Shown: positions 1 to 8,120 of the stretch, piece after piece
Numbering within the stretch: the first letter of the stretch is position 1
How the letters are laid out: every line of letters begins with the position of its first letter
Source: an uncultured Collinsella sp.
Lineage (GTDB): Bacteria > Actinomycetota > Coriobacteriia > Coriobacteriales > Coriobacteriaceae
Direction of reading: 5' to 3'
Assembly (NCBI GenBank): GCA_900552705.1
Contig: USAX01000021.1
Coordinates: forward strand, 1 to 19,765
Length of the DNA stretch: 19,765 bases
Position numbers and translations under genes: made by a program
Notes under the pieces: generated by a model
What the model was told of the DNA's origin: nothing
Seen by the model: the letters and a program-made list of their open reading frames with translations, nothing else
Database searches by the model: none

Positions 1-13
1 GTAAGCAATTCAT
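1..13 (-). CDS. start of a divergent gene, product unknown (partial)
   Basis: Only the first four codons (Met-Asn-Cys-Leu) are inside the window; the gene runs off the left edge. The start is supported by a textbook Shine-Dalgarno sequence, AAAGGAGG on the minus strand (positions 21-28), seven bases before the ATG. It is divergent from the LysR-type regulator gene at 172, the usual arrangement for a LysR regulator and its target, so it is a candidate target of that regulator. Nothing can be said about its function. Confidence 0.55.
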
Positions 14-132
14 ACGCGGGCCTCCTTTCGCATCCCGGTTCCGTGGTTGGCTTAATTACCTACCGCCTTTGTGTGTTTTGAATAGTACGAGCATTGTTTC
101 CCTCGGTCAATCACTTAAAAGCGCTAATCTGT

Positions 133-149
133 TATCTGTTTTATAGATA
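133..149. promoter_or_regulatory. putative LysR-type operator (TATCT-N7-AGATA)
   Basis: A perfect 5-bp inverted repeat, TATCT and AGATA separated by seven bases, lies 22 bp before the LysR start codon. It contains the T-N11-A pattern (T135, A147) that LysR-type regulators typically bind. Its place in the intergenic region shared with the divergent gene at 1-13 fits autoregulation or control of that gene. The assignment is by pattern only. Confidence 0.4.
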
Positions 150-171
150 GCAATCGAGAGGATGGACGTCA

Positions 172-1074
172 ATGACCCTCCAGCAGCTTCGTTTTCTGAT
201 TGCCGTGGCAGAGTCCGGCTCAATCAACGCTGCAGCTCAGCGCCTCTATACCGCTCAGTCCAACATCTCAAACGCCGTCAAAAGCCTCGAGCAGGAGCTC
301 CATCTGGAAATCTTTACGCGCTCCAGCCGCGGCGTCACGCTCACCAACGACGGTACCGAGCTTTTGGGCTATGCGCGCCAGGTCGTAGAGCAGGCAGATA
401 TGCTCGAGGCCCGCTACGAGGGCGGCGGCACACCTCAGGCCCGCCTTGCCGTCTCGGCCCAGCACTACGCTTTTTCGGTCAAGGCCTTTGTCAACGTCGT
501 CGAGCGCTGCCGCGACAGTAAGTTTGAGTTCATCATGCGCGAGACCACCACCTCGCAGATCATCGACGACGTCCGCGCATTTCGCAGCGATATCGGCATT
601 CTGTACCTGGATGACTTTAACGCCCGCGTTCTGCAGAAGGCCTTCGCCGATGCCCGCGCAAGCTTCCATCCCCTCTTCGACGCGACGGTCCACGTCTTCG
701 TTAGCGAACGCCACCCGCTCGCACGCCGCCCTCAGCTGTCCCTTGCCGACCTCACGCCCTATACGCGCTACAGCTTTGAGCAGGGAACCTCAAACTCCTT
801 CTATTACGCCGAGGAACCTTTTAGCTATATCCCTTGCGACCGCAACATACGAATCTCGGACCGCGGAACACTTACTAACTTACTTATCACGTCGAACGGT
901 TACACCCTGTCGACCGGTGTCCTTTCCAATGAAATGCAGTGGGGTATGGCATCGATCCCGTTAGCAGACGCCCCAACGATGCACGTAGGATATATCATGC
1001 ACGACGAGCGCAAGCCCTCTCCTCTCTTGCGGCAATACCTCGACGAGCTCAACCGCATCATCCATGCCAACTAA
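172..1074 (+). CDS. LysR-type transcriptional regulator
   Basis: A 300-residue protein, the normal size for the family. Residues 1-60 form the LysR winged helix-turn-helix: TLQQLRFLIAVAESGSINAAA, then the SQ..S.A...LE pattern and the FTRSSRGVTLT wing. A long linker helix (about 61-90) and a ligand-sensing domain of periplasmic-binding-protein type follow. The ATG at 172 is preceded by GAGAGG at 156-161, about ten bases away. The protein should bind near its own promoter and regulate the divergently transcribed gene at the left edge in response to a small molecule. The effector cannot be inferred. There is no clear terminator before rnhA. Confidence 0.9.
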   Translation: MTLQQLRFLIAVAESGSINAAAQRLYTAQSNISNAVKSLEQELHLEIFTRSSRGVTLTNDGTELLGYARQVVEQADMLEARYEGGGTPQARLAVSAQHYAFSVKAFVNVVERCRDSKFEFIMRETTTSQIIDDVRAFRSDIGILYLDDFNARVLQKAFADARASFHPLFDATVHVFVSERHPLARRPQLSLADLTPYTRYSFEQGTSNSFYYAEEPFSYIPCDRNIRISDRGTLTNLLITSNGYTLSTGVLSNEMQWGMASIPLADAPTMHVGYIMHDERKPSPLLRQYLDELNRIIHAN

Positions 1075-1173
1075 CTGTCGGAAGACGGGATAGAAATCGT
1101 AAATTGCTAGCCCCCGGCAGGCATGGCGCTACAATGGTCACTCACACGAAGCGTACCCAACGAAAGGAACCAT

Positions 1174-1659
1174 GTGAAGGTCATCATCTATACCGACGGC
1201 TCGGCCCGATCAAATCCGGGACGCGGCGGCTACGGCGCCGTGCTCAAGTACACCAACCCCGCCGGCAAGACCTTCACCTCCGAGCTTTCGCGTGGCTACG
1301 CCAAGACCACTAACAACCGCATGGAGCTCATGGCGGTCATCGTGGCGCTCGAGGCACTTAACCGCCCCTGCGAGGTCGAGGTCCATTCCGATTCGCAATA
1401 CGTCGTCAACGCCTTCAACAAACACTGGATCGACGGCTGGAAAAAGCGCGGGTGGAAAACTGCCAACAAGCAGCCCGTCAAGAACCGCGACCTGTGGGAG
1501 CGCCTGCTTGCCGCAAAGAGCAAGCATAAGGTGGAGTTCATCTGGGTTAAGGGGCATGCCGGCCACGAGCTCAATGAGCGCTGCGACGAGCTCGCCACCA
1601 CCGCGGCCGACGGAGCCAACCTCGATATCGACACCGGCTTTAGCGAGAGCGACCTGTAA
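1174..1659 (+). CDS. rnhA: ribonuclease HI
   Basis: Hydrolyses the RNA strand of RNA-DNA hybrids such as R-loops and leftover primers. The 161-residue protein carries the family's acidic active site: D8 in YTDGS, E51 in NRMELMAV, D73 in HSDSQYVV and D138 in NERCDELA. It also has the flexible catalytic-loop histidines in KGHAGHE (128, 131). I chose the GTG at 1174 because AAAGGA sits five bases upstream and the Val-Lys-Val-Ile-Ile-Tyr-Thr-Asp start aligns with the family; the reading frame continues upstream without a homologous sequence. A TACAAT -10-like hexamer lies at 1130-1135. It is probably a stand-alone housekeeping gene between the regulator and the oxidoreductase. Confidence 0.95.
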   Translation: MKVIIYTDGSARSNPGRGGYGAVLKYTNPAGKTFTSELSRGYAKTTNNRMELMAVIVALEALNRPCEVEVHSDSQYVVNAFNKHWIDGWKKRGWKTANKQPVKNRDLWERLLAAKSKHKVEFIWVKGHAGHELNERCDELATTAADGANLDIDTGFSESDL

Positions 1660-1732
1660 CGGCGTTTTCGCACGCTTTTATGTCCTCCCGCGCTACACTC
1701 GTCCTGTAGGCCAAACAACGCAAGGGGGACAC

Positions 1733-2839
1733 ATGCTGCGCATCGCAACCATCGGCACATCCATGATCACCGACGACTTTATCCAAGTCGTCAATGCCAA
1801 CGACCAGGCTACATTCGTAGGCACGCTCTCGCGCGACGCAGATCGTGGCGCCGCCTTTACCGCCGAACACGGCGGCGAACGCAACTTCACCGCACTTGAC
1901 GAGCTTGCGTCCGCCGACGACGTCGACGCCGTCTACATCGGCAGCCCCAACGCGCTCCATCACGAGCAGGCGCTCGCCTGCATCGCCGGTGGCAAGCACG
2001 TCATCGTCGAGAAGCCCTTCTGCGCCACCGAAGCGCAGGCACTGGAAGTCTTCCGCGCTGCCGAGGCAGCAGGCGTCGTGGCCCTCGAGGCCATGCGCCC
2101 GCTTCACGACCCCGCCTTCCACGCCATTGAGGACGCTCTGGGCGAGATTGCGCCCATTCGCCGCGCCTCACTGCGCTTTGGCAAGTATTCCTCACGCTAC
2201 AACGAAATCCTCGCTGGACGCGCCACCAATATCTTCGACTGCAATATGGCATCGGGTTCCCTCATGGACATTGGCGTCTACGCCGTCGAGCCCATGGTCG
2301 AGATTTTCGGCATGCCCTCTGGTCTCACCAGCATGACCACGCTGCTCGACCCCTCAACGCAAGAGCTCACCCATGGCCCCATCGACGGTTGCGGTTCCAT
2401 TCTCGCCAGCTATGGCGGTGGCCGTATCTCCGTCGAGCTCGCGCACTCCAAAATTACGAATGACCTGCTGCCCTCGCAGATCGAAGGCGAGCGTGGCACT
2501 ATCCAGATCGACCATCTGTCCACGCCCCGCAACGTCCGCATCGACTATCGCGGCGACGTCGTACGCGGCTCGGCGACCGAGGCACCGCGCGAACAGGACG
2601 ACAACGGCCGTGCGCTCGATCTGCCCAAATCGAGCAACACTATGGAATACGAACTCATAGACTTTGTCACCGCCATCGGTAACATCGATAACGTTAAGGA
2701 AGAGATCTGGGAGACCCCAGCGGGACGCCACGAGCTCGGCCACTACCGCGATGTCACGCTCGTCTCGCTCCGCATCATGGATGCCGTGCGTCAGCAGGCC
2801 GGCATTACCTTCCCCGCCGATTCAGTCAAGCAGGCCTAG
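1733..2839 (+). CDS. Gfo/Idh/MocA-family NAD(P)-dependent oxidoreductase
   Basis: A 368-residue protein. The N-terminal Rossmann fold starts LRIATIGTSMI, with a reduced glycine motif. The family signature EKP is at residues 93-95 within HVIVEKPFC. The C-terminal two-thirds is the mixed alpha/beta substrate-binding domain, including DIGVYAVEP. Relatives oxidise or reduce sugars, inositols or related polyols with NAD(P); the substrate here is unknown. The ATG at 1733 follows AAGGGGG by four bases. The frame is open far upstream, but that part is the shadow of rnhA. The acylphosphatase start lies two bases after its stop codon, so the two genes are likely co-transcribed. Confidence 0.9.
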   Translation: MLRIATIGTSMITDDFIQVVNANDQATFVGTLSRDADRGAAFTAEHGGERNFTALDELASADDVDAVYIGSPNALHHEQALACIAGGKHVIVEKPFCATEAQALEVFRAAEAAGVVALEAMRPLHDPAFHAIEDALGEIAPIRRASLRFGKYSSRYNEILAGRATNIFDCNMASGSLMDIGVYAVEPMVEIFGMPSGLTSMTTLLDPSTQELTHGPIDGCGSILASYGGGRISVELAHSKITNDLLPSQIEGERGTIQIDHLSTPRNVRIDYRGDVVRGSATEAPREQDDNGRALDLPKSSNTMEYELIDFVTAIGNIDNVKEEIWETPAGRHELGHYRDVTLVSLRIMDAVRQQAGITFPADSVKQA

Positions 2840-2841
2840 CG

Positions 2842-3252
2842 ATGGGCCTCTTCGATACGTTCTTCTCCAGCGTCACCGGCAGCAGTCGAGAGCCTCAAAA
2901 ACCATCAAACATCGAGCTCGAGCTGCGCCGCAGGCTTACTGTGCTCGCAAGCGACGAGGCCACTCAAGACACTCCGCAGCGCTATTTTCTGCGGTGGGAG
3001 GGCCAAGTCCAGGGCGTTGGTTTTCGCTTTACCAACACCAACCTCGCGCAGGCACGCGCACTCACCGGCTGGGTGCGTAACATGGAAGACGGCTCCGTCG
3101 AGATGGAGATACAGGGGGCTCCGGCAAACATCCTATCTCATCTCGAGGCGCTTCATGCCTCCTACGAGCGCATGGGAACGCGTTTTCGCCTCGCAGACGC
3201 CCAGGCCCGAGCCCCACTTACCAATGAAGACGGTTTCAGTCCTCGTTATTAG
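2842..3252 (+). CDS. acylphosphatase with N-terminal extension
   Basis: Acylphosphatases hydrolyse acyl-phosphate bonds such as those of acetyl- or carbamoyl-phosphate. The domain lies at about residues 46-136 of a 136-residue protein. It contains the phosphate-binding loop GQVQGVGFR with the catalytic R62, and N80 in TGWVRNMEDG, both required in the family. Typical members have about 90 residues; the extra 45 at the N terminus form a charged, probably helical lead with no domain I recognise. The gene starts two bases after the oxidoreductase stop, which suggests translational coupling. Expression with the oxidoreductase is expected, but a shared pathway is not shown. Confidence 0.88.
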   Translation: MGLFDTFFSSVTGSSREPQKPSNIELELRRRLTVLASDEATQDTPQRYFLRWEGQVQGVGFRFTNTNLAQARALTGWVRNMEDGSVEMEIQGAPANILSHLEALHASYERMGTRFRLADAQARAPLTNEDGFSPRY

Positions 3253-3313
3253 TATTGTGTGCTAAATACGGTATCATTTACCTACGACCGTTGACAGAAA
3301 AGAGGCGAGGCGC

Positions 3314-3694
3314 GTGGCGGTGCAAAGAAGAAACACCAAGCAGCGGAAGCTGGTTCTTGACGCCGTGCGCCAAAGCTATAACCACCCCACCGCCGATGAG
3401 ATCTACAACGCCGTGCGCGCGCAGGATGACAAAATCAGCCGCGGTACGGTCTACCGCAATCTCAATCTCTTGGCCGACGCCGGGGAGATCCTCTCCATCA
3501 AGACACCGGGCGGCAGCCGCTTCGATCGCACCATCGAGCCGCATGCGCATATCATCTGCACCTCGTGCAGCCGCGTCATCGACGTACCGCTCCCCTTCGA
3601 TGCCCAACTCGACGCCAAGGCGTCCGAGCAAATCGGCTGGAACGTCACCTCGCACTACACCATCTTCGAGGGCCTCTGCCCCAACTGTAGGTAG
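3314..3694 (+). CDS. Fur-family metalloregulator, PerR-type ligands
   Basis: A 126-residue Fur-family repressor: N-terminal winged helix (SRGTVYRNLNLLADAGEI, recognition helix about 42-52) and C-terminal dimerisation domain. The structural zinc site is C82/C85 and C122/C125. The regulatory metal ligands match Bacillus PerR in identity and nearly in spacing: H24, D71, H77, H79, D90 (PerR H37, D85, H91, H93, D104). An aspartate at the last position is typical of peroxide sensors rather than iron-sensing Fur. I infer a peroxide-responsive repressor, sensible in an anaerobe. The start is a GTG at 3314 with AGAGG eight bases upstream. Its gene converges on the HAD gene with only 14 bp between stops. 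Confidence 0.88.
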   Translation: MAVQRRNTKQRKLVLDAVRQSYNHPTADEIYNAVRAQDDKISRGTVYRNLNLLADAGEILSIKTPGGSRFDRTIEPHAHIICTSCSRVIDVPLPFDAQLDAKASEQIGWNVTSHYTIFEGLCPNCR

Positions 3695-3708
3695 ATTTTG
3701 GGACATGC

Positions 3709-4506
3709 CTACTCAGCAAGTAGACGACGCAGCTCTTCTTCAACCGCGCGCACGTAGCGGACACGGTCATTGACACCGCGCATGCTGGGATTGCAGTCCT
3801 CCATCAGATAGGGATGGCCCACCACGTTGAGCATGTCGCGATCGTTTTCGTTATCGCCAAACGCCATCATTTCGTTAGGTGAGATCCCCAGCGCGCAACC
3901 ATAATCGGCAAGCGCGGACCCTTTGCCCGAATCAAAGCCGATAAAATCGGTCCATTCGGTTCCCGACGTCATCACGTCGACACGGTCGCTAAAGAGGCGC
4001 TCGAAATACTCCAGCGCCGCCGGCTGCTCTGTCTCGGGCGTTTGAAACGCAATCTTAATGACATCCTCGTCAATGTCCTCGGGACGGTCGACCACCGCCA
4101 CATCGCAGTGGACCTCGTAACGCAAATGGTCGACGAACGCATCGTTGCCGCTCATGGTATAGAGGTGCCCCTCACACGAAAGGGTCACGTCGGCATGGGG
4201 AAAGGCGACCACGGCATTCGCGATATCCATAGCAAGGCTACGCTCCATGGAACGCTTGACAACGGCATGCCCCTCGCTCATCACCAGGGCTCCGTTTTCG
4301 CACACATAGGCGAGCTCATCGGCCACCGGGGCAAACAGATAGCGCAAGCTCGCATATTGACGGCCGCTCGCCGGCATAAACACGATACCGCGACGATGCA
4401 GCTCATCGATGAGCTCAAAGGCCTCGGAACGTGGCTCGCGCTCCCCCGGATGCAGCAACGTGCCGTCCAAATCGCAGGCGATCAGCTTGATTCCCTCAAG
4501 ACCCAT
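3709..4506 (-). CDS. Cof-type HAD-superfamily phosphatase (subfamily IIB)
   Basis: A 265-residue haloacid-dehalogenase-like hydrolase. Motif I is CDLDGTLL (nucleophile D12, acid/base D14), motif II SGRQ, motif III the lysine of GFDSGKGSAL, and motif IV GDNENDRDML near the C terminus. A cap domain lies between motifs II and III, typical of Cof/YidA enzymes that dephosphorylate sugar phosphates, nucleotides or cofactors such as FMN or PLP. The substrate is not predictable. I chose the ATG at 4506, with GGGGGA about five bases upstream; the frame is open 75 bases further without homology. It is the last gene of the slyD-ureE direction, 83 bp after ureE. Confidence 0.92.
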   Translation of the reverse strand: MGLEGIKLIACDLDGTLLHPGEREPRSEAFELIDELHRRGIVFMPASGRQYASLRYLFAPVADELAYVCENGALVMSEGHAVVKRSMERSLAMDIANAVVAFPHADVTLSCEGHLYTMSGNDAFVDHLRYEVHCDVAVVDRPEDIDEDVIKIAFQTPETEQPAALEYFERLFSDRVDVMTSGTEWTDFIGFDSGKGSALADYGCALGISPNEMMAFGDNENDRDMLNVVGHPYLMEDCNPSMRGVNDRVRYVRAVEEELRRLLAE

Positions 4507-4589
4507 ATGCTTCCCCCAAAGTCTCTCATCAACAGCAAGACGGACTTTGAATGGCAATCCCTCAAAGCCCGTCTTGCGCATACGCGCGC

Positions 4590-5168
4590 TTAGCCGCGCG
4601 TCTTTTTTACGATCGTAAAGTCTGAAGCCATACTCACAACAACATCCGCCGCGCTCGATGCAAAGCGTCGACTGGCATCGAGCGCGCGTGCGACCACCGA
4701 GAGCCGAACGCCCCCAATGCCCCGGAGCATACGACCCAAAACCGGTTGCACCGGCGTATACATGCGCACGGTATGCTCGTCCGAGTCACCCCGGAAGAGC
4801 GGCGCATGCATGTTGCCGATCTCCCAGCACGCATGTGCGAGCACAATCGGATCCATGCGGTCGACTTCGACCAAATAGACCTCGGCGCTGCGCAGGCGCA
4901 CGACAACCGCTACGGGCACCGCGCCCGTGCGGTCAATAGCAAGCACGTCACCGTCGGCAAGACGCTCGCCATCAGTGGCATCCAGCCGGGCATTCACCGT
5001 GCGCCCCAGCTCCGTCACGCCCACAAACAGGCGCGCATCAGCCTGGTCCCAATCGAGTAGCAGCTCGTCAACCTCAAAGACGCCACCCAGCTCCCGACGA
5101 AGCAGGAGTTCATAGGACGGGTCGTTGAGATTTCCCAAGCGCTCCGTAGCTACCAGGTCCACGGACAT
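4590..5168 (-). CDS. UreE-family nickel chaperone, orphan (no urease genes)
   Basis: The 192-residue protein matches the two-domain layout of urease accessory protein UreE. An N-terminal beta domain (about 35-95) ends in GERLADGDVLAID. The metal-binding domain (about 96-160) contains MDPIVLAHACWEIGNMHAPL followed by PVLGRMLRGIGG. H121 in GNMH corresponds to the conserved nickel ligand of UreE (GNRH). No C-terminal histidine-rich tail is present. UreE normally delivers nickel to urease, but no ureABC, ureD, ureF or ureG is in view. The ATG at 5168 is preceded by GAGG eight bases away, inside the end of slyD; a TTG at 5171 is possible. The slyD-like gene directly upstream, another known nickel-binding family, supports a metal-handling role. 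Confidence 0.72.
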   Translation of the reverse strand: MSVDLVATERLGNLNDPSYELLLRRELGGVFEVDELLLDWDQADARLFVGVTELGRTVNARLDATDGERLADGDVLAIDRTGAVPVAVVVRLRSAEVYLVEVDRMDPIVLAHACWEIGNMHAPLFRGDSDEHTVRMYTPVQPVLGRMLRGIGGVRLSVVARALDASRRFASSAADVVVSMASDFTIVKKTRG

Positions 5169-5171
5169 CAA

Positions 5172-5600
5172 CTAGTCCTCGACCTCGACGAGCTCGATAT
5201 CAAAGTTGAGGTCCTTGCCGGCGAGCTCGTGGTTGGCGTCGAGCGTCACGGCCTCGGCCGTCACATCGATGACCACGGCGGGGACGGGCATGCCGCTCGG
5301 CGTGGACAGGAAGAGCTTCATGCCCTTCTCGATCTGCTCGATATTGGGAACCTGCTCGGCCGGGAAGGTGATAACCATCTCGGGGTTGCGCTCGCCGTAG
5401 GCATCGACAGCAGGAATGTGCACGGTCTTCTTCTCGCCCACCTGCATGTCGACAACAGCGGCGTCGAAGCCCTTGATCATCTGGCCGGCGCCGCAGGTGA
5501 ACTCCAGCGGCTCGCCGCGATCGTAGGAGCTATCGAACTGCGTGCCGTCGTCGAGCGTGCCGCGATAATGGGTCTTGACCTTCTTGCCCTGGTTGGACAT
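5172..5600 (-). CDS. slyD: FKBP-type peptidyl-prolyl isomerase, SlyD-like
   Basis: A 142-residue cytoplasmic FKBP catalysing cis-trans isomerisation before proline and acting as a chaperone. The FKBP part is split (about 5-65 and 125-142) around an inserted 'insert-in-flap' chaperone domain containing YGERNPEMVITFP, the SlyD layout. DANHELAGKDLNFDIELV matches the NHPLAGK segment of the family. The metal-binding His/Cys-rich tail of E. coli SlyD is absent: the protein ends at EVED. The ATG at 5600 has GGAGGT five bases upstream. A TATAGT -10-like sequence is on the minus strand at 5659-5664. Its stop codon almost abuts the ureE start, so the two are clearly in one operon. Confidence 0.9.
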   Translation of the reverse strand: MSNQGKKVKTHYRGTLDDGTQFDSSYDRGEPLEFTCGAGQMIKGFDAAVVDMQVGEKKTVHIPAVDAYGERNPEMVITFPAEQVPNIEQIEKGMKLFLSTPSGMPVPAVVIDVTAEAVTLDANHELAGKDLNFDIELVEVED

Positions 5601-5720
5601 GGTAACCTCCGTGATAAGGGCGGCGCACAACGCGGGCCGCCGTGAACATATGGCGCTAACTATACCCTAGTCATACAATTCAAAGACAGTTTGCAAAGAA
5701 ACGCTGCAACCGGAGGAACC

Positions 5721-6734
5721 ATGGCATATCCCGTATTTGACCTACACTGCGACACCGCCGACCGCATCGGCTGGGCCACGCTCGATCTCGACCTGCGCTT
5801 TACCGCCGGCACCGACGGCTATTTCCCCGGCGACGAAACGCATCCGCAGGATTTCGACCTCATCGAGGGCAACGCCTGCGCCATCTCGCTCGCAAAGATC
5901 GGCAACACGCCGTGGGCACAGTGCTTCGCCACGTTTGTCCCCGACGAGATTCCCACCGCCCACGCCGCACGCTTCCAAGCACAGATCATGGCGCACATGA
6001 GCGGCCAGGCAATGCTCAACCACGACCGCATGGTCAACGTACGCAGCGCCGCTGACATTCGCCCTGCACTCAAAGACGGCAAGGTCGCCTGCATCCACAC
6101 CATCGAAAACGCCACGTTCTTTGCCGAGGACCCCGCGCTGATCGAGGCGCTCAAGAGCCTGGGCGTACTCATGTCATCGCTCAGCTGGAACGCGCAGGGA
6201 CCGCTCGCGAGCGGCCACGACACCCACGCCGGCCTCACCGCCGCCGGCATCGAGGCGCTTACGCAGATGGAACACGCCGGCATGATACTCGACGTCTCCC
6301 ACCTCAACGATGAGTGCTTTGACGAGGTTGTCGCCCACGCCACGCGCCCCTTCGTCGCCAGCCACTCCAACTCCCGTGCGGTTTGCGGCGTCAAGCGCAA
6401 CCTCACCGACGACCAGTTCCGTACCATTCGCGACATGGGCGGCATCGTCGGCCTCAACTACTGCAGCGAGTTCCTCTCCAACGAAGCAACCGACGAGACC
6501 GCCGCAGATGTCACCTTCGACCAGCTGGCAGCCCATATCGAACACTGGCTCGACCTGGGCGGCGAAGATGTCATCGCGCTCGGCGGCGACTGGGACGGCG
6601 CCAAGGTACCCGACTTCCTCTCCGATGCCAGCAAGATGCCCGAGTTCCAGAACATGCTTTCCAAGCACTTTGGCAAGACCGTGATGCAAAAGCTCTGCAG
6701 CGACAACGCCCTTGCCTTCTTCGAGCGTTATTAA
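5721..6734 (+). CDS. membrane dipeptidase family (peptidase M19)
   Basis: A 337-residue zinc dipeptidase of the renal-dipeptidase family, which cleaves a wide range of dipeptides, sometimes with D-residues. All expected binuclear zinc ligands and catalytic residues are visible: H9 and D11 in FDLHCD, E129 in HTIENA, H194 in LDVSHLND, H215 in ASHSNSR and D290 in GGDWDG. No signal peptide is seen, so it is likely cytoplasmic like other bacterial members. The ATG at 5721 follows GGAGG by four bases. It is divergent from slyD with a shared 120-bp region. Confidence 0.94.
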   Translation: MAYPVFDLHCDTADRIGWATLDLDLRFTAGTDGYFPGDETHPQDFDLIEGNACAISLAKIGNTPWAQCFATFVPDEIPTAHAARFQAQIMAHMSGQAMLNHDRMVNVRSAADIRPALKDGKVACIHTIENATFFAEDPALIEALKSLGVLMSSLSWNAQGPLASGHDTHAGLTAAGIEALTQMEHAGMILDVSHLNDECFDEVVAHATRPFVASHSNSRAVCGVKRNLTDDQFRTIRDMGGIVGLNYCSEFLSNEATDETAADVTFDQLAAHIEHWLDLGGEDVIALGGDWDGAKVPDFLSDASKMPEFQNMLSKHFGKTVMQKLCSDNALAFFERY

Positions 6735-6750
6735 TTTCACATCCCTTGAG

Positions 6751-6786
6751 CGGGCCGGTATGCCGAGCGATCGACATGCCGGCCCG
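6751..6786. terminator. GC-rich hairpin after the dipeptidase gene
   Basis: Twelve-base arms at 6751-6762 and 6775-6786 pair with a single G-U wobble around a 12-base loop, sixteen bases after the M19 stop and 23 bases before the next start. No T-tract follows, so this may be a weak terminator or an mRNA-stabilising/attenuating hairpin between two co-directional genes. The GGCCGG core recurs in other palindromes of this window (9926-10009, 13062-13098). Confidence 0.45.
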
Positions 6787-6808
6787 TCCCCAATCCAAAG
6801 GATAACTT

Positions 6809-7585
6809 TTGACGCAGCAATTTACGATTTTCCTACCCCGACCGGATGGGACGCCCATCCCCGTCGTCGTTACCAAAAAGCGCGTCAAGAACTTCAACCT
6901 GCGCGTCACATCGAGCGGTGAGGTCCACGCCAGCGCACCGCTCGACGCCAGCCGCGAGCGTATCGAAGCGTTTGTAAAGCGCAACAACGGCTGGATTATC
7001 AGCCGACTTGCCCAGCGCGAGCAACGTCAGGCGACGGCGCGAGAACCGCTCAGTCCCCTCTCGATCATTGCGCTTTGGGGCAAGCCCATCACGGTACAGG
7101 ACGCACTCGATCACAACTTTGCATCACCCGCACCGCGACCCAAGCAGGTCACCTTCGCAAGTTTTATGGGTACCGACGAATCGAACGAAGGCCCACAGGC
7201 CAAGCGGCGCGCAATCCTCGACGGCCTAACGTCCGACGAGCTCCAAGTCCATATCGACCAGCTCTATACGTCCGAGGTCACATCGGCGCTACGCGATATT
7301 GTGCACGCGTACGAAATCGCAATGGGTGTCGCCGTTTCCCGCGTTTCCGTACGCAGCATGAAAACGCGCTGGGGCTCGTGCACGCCCAAAACCGGCGCCA
7401 TTCGCATCGCACGAGAACTTGCCGCCTACCCCGTCGAATGCCTCGACATGGTTGTCGCCCACGAGCTCGTCCACTTGCTCGAGCCAAGCCACAATCAGCG
7501 GTTCCACGCCCTGCTCGACACGTACTGCCCCAACAATAGAGCTCTGTCGCAGCGACTCAAAAAACCGCCCGCCAACGAGCTTTAG
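6809..7585 (+). CDS. YgjP/SprT-like metallopeptidase (M48-related, DUF45)
   Basis: A 258-residue protein of the YgjP family. The C-terminal catalytic part contains TRWGSCTPKTGAIRIARELA and the zinc-metallopeptidase motif HELVH (H218, E219, H222), followed by EPSHNQRFHALLD with the probable third ligand H228. The N-terminal half carries a beta-rich module ending in a helical region. Substrates are unknown in most bacteria. The start is a TTG at 6809 with AAAGGA six bases upstream; this is an uncommon start codon but it fits the family's N terminus. The gene converges on folB with only a few bases between stop codons. Confidence 0.88.
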   Translation: MTQQFTIFLPRPDGTPIPVVVTKKRVKNFNLRVTSSGEVHASAPLDASRERIEAFVKRNNGWIISRLAQREQRQATAREPLSPLSIIALWGKPITVQDALDHNFASPAPRPKQVTFASFMGTDESNEGPQAKRRAILDGLTSDELQVHIDQLYTSEVTSALRDIVHAYEIAMGVAVSRVSVRSMKTRWGSCTPKTGAIRIARELAAYPVECLDMVVAHELVHLLEPSHNQRFHALLDTYCPNNRALSQRLKKPPANEL

Positions 7586-7591
7586 CGTCAG

Positions 7592-8077
7592 CTAGCGCAC
7601 GCGCTCGATCTCGACGCCACAGCTTGCCAGGGGAAGACCGACGGGCGCCCAAGGCTTATCGAGCTTAACACGCACGCCAAGCAGCAAGGGATAACGACGT
7701 AGCAGCATCTGGGCCACACCCTCGGCTGCAGCCTCGATGAGCTTAAACGTATGCTCGCGCAGATAGCCATCGACATCGTGGCACACCGAGCCGTAATCAA
7801 TAGAGGCATCCAGGTTATCGTGCTCCCCCGCCGCGCGCAGGTCGGCATAGAGCACCAAGGACACGACAAACTTCTGCCCCAGGGCGTTTTCCTCGGGATA
7901 CACGCCGTGGTTGGCAAAGACCTCGAGACCATCGATAGTAATGCGGTCGGCATGGCGCAGGTCGTCATAGCTCACATGGGGCACCGCCGTTGCGGCGGAA
8001 ATCTCGCCCCTGCCACGACGGGCAAGCTCGGCACCCTCGGTCTTGGTTGCATTCTCGGGCAGCTTTTTGTTAGTCAT
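7592..8077 (-). CDS. folB: dihydroneopterin aldolase
   Basis: Converts 7,8-dihydroneopterin to 6-hydroxymethyl-7,8-dihydropterin and glycolaldehyde in folate synthesis. The aldolase core is residues 44-161: ITIDGLEVFANHGVYPEEN with the substrate-anchoring glutamate near residue 62-63, SIDYGSV with the conserved tyrosine, and KLDKPWAP with the catalytic lysine region. The 43-residue N-terminal extension (Lys/Glu/Ala-rich) is unusual and may be a linker or a wrong start; however, the ATG at 8077 has GGAGA eight bases upstream, while the core start has none that I can see. The usual partner folK is not fused here. It is the last gene of the folE-HD-folB run, 43 bp after the HD gene. Confidence 0.88.
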   Translation of the reverse strand: MTNKKLPENATKTEGAELARRGRGEISAATAVPHVSYDDLRHADRITIDGLEVFANHGVYPEENALGQKFVVSLVLYADLRAAGEHDNLDASIDYGSVCHDVDGYLREHTFKLIEAAAEGVAQMLLRRYPLLLGVRVKLDKPWAPVGLPLASCGVEIERVR

Positions 8078-8120
8078 CGCGATCGTCTCCTTCGTTCAGA
8101 ACCCCGACCGCGCATACCGA

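Noticed and set aside
4582..4601. ACGCGCG/CGCGCGT hairpin followed by a T-run on the plus strand
   Set aside because: It points rightward, where no gene ends; the T-run is simply the Lys-Lys codons at the end of ureE. It cannot terminate the leftward operon.
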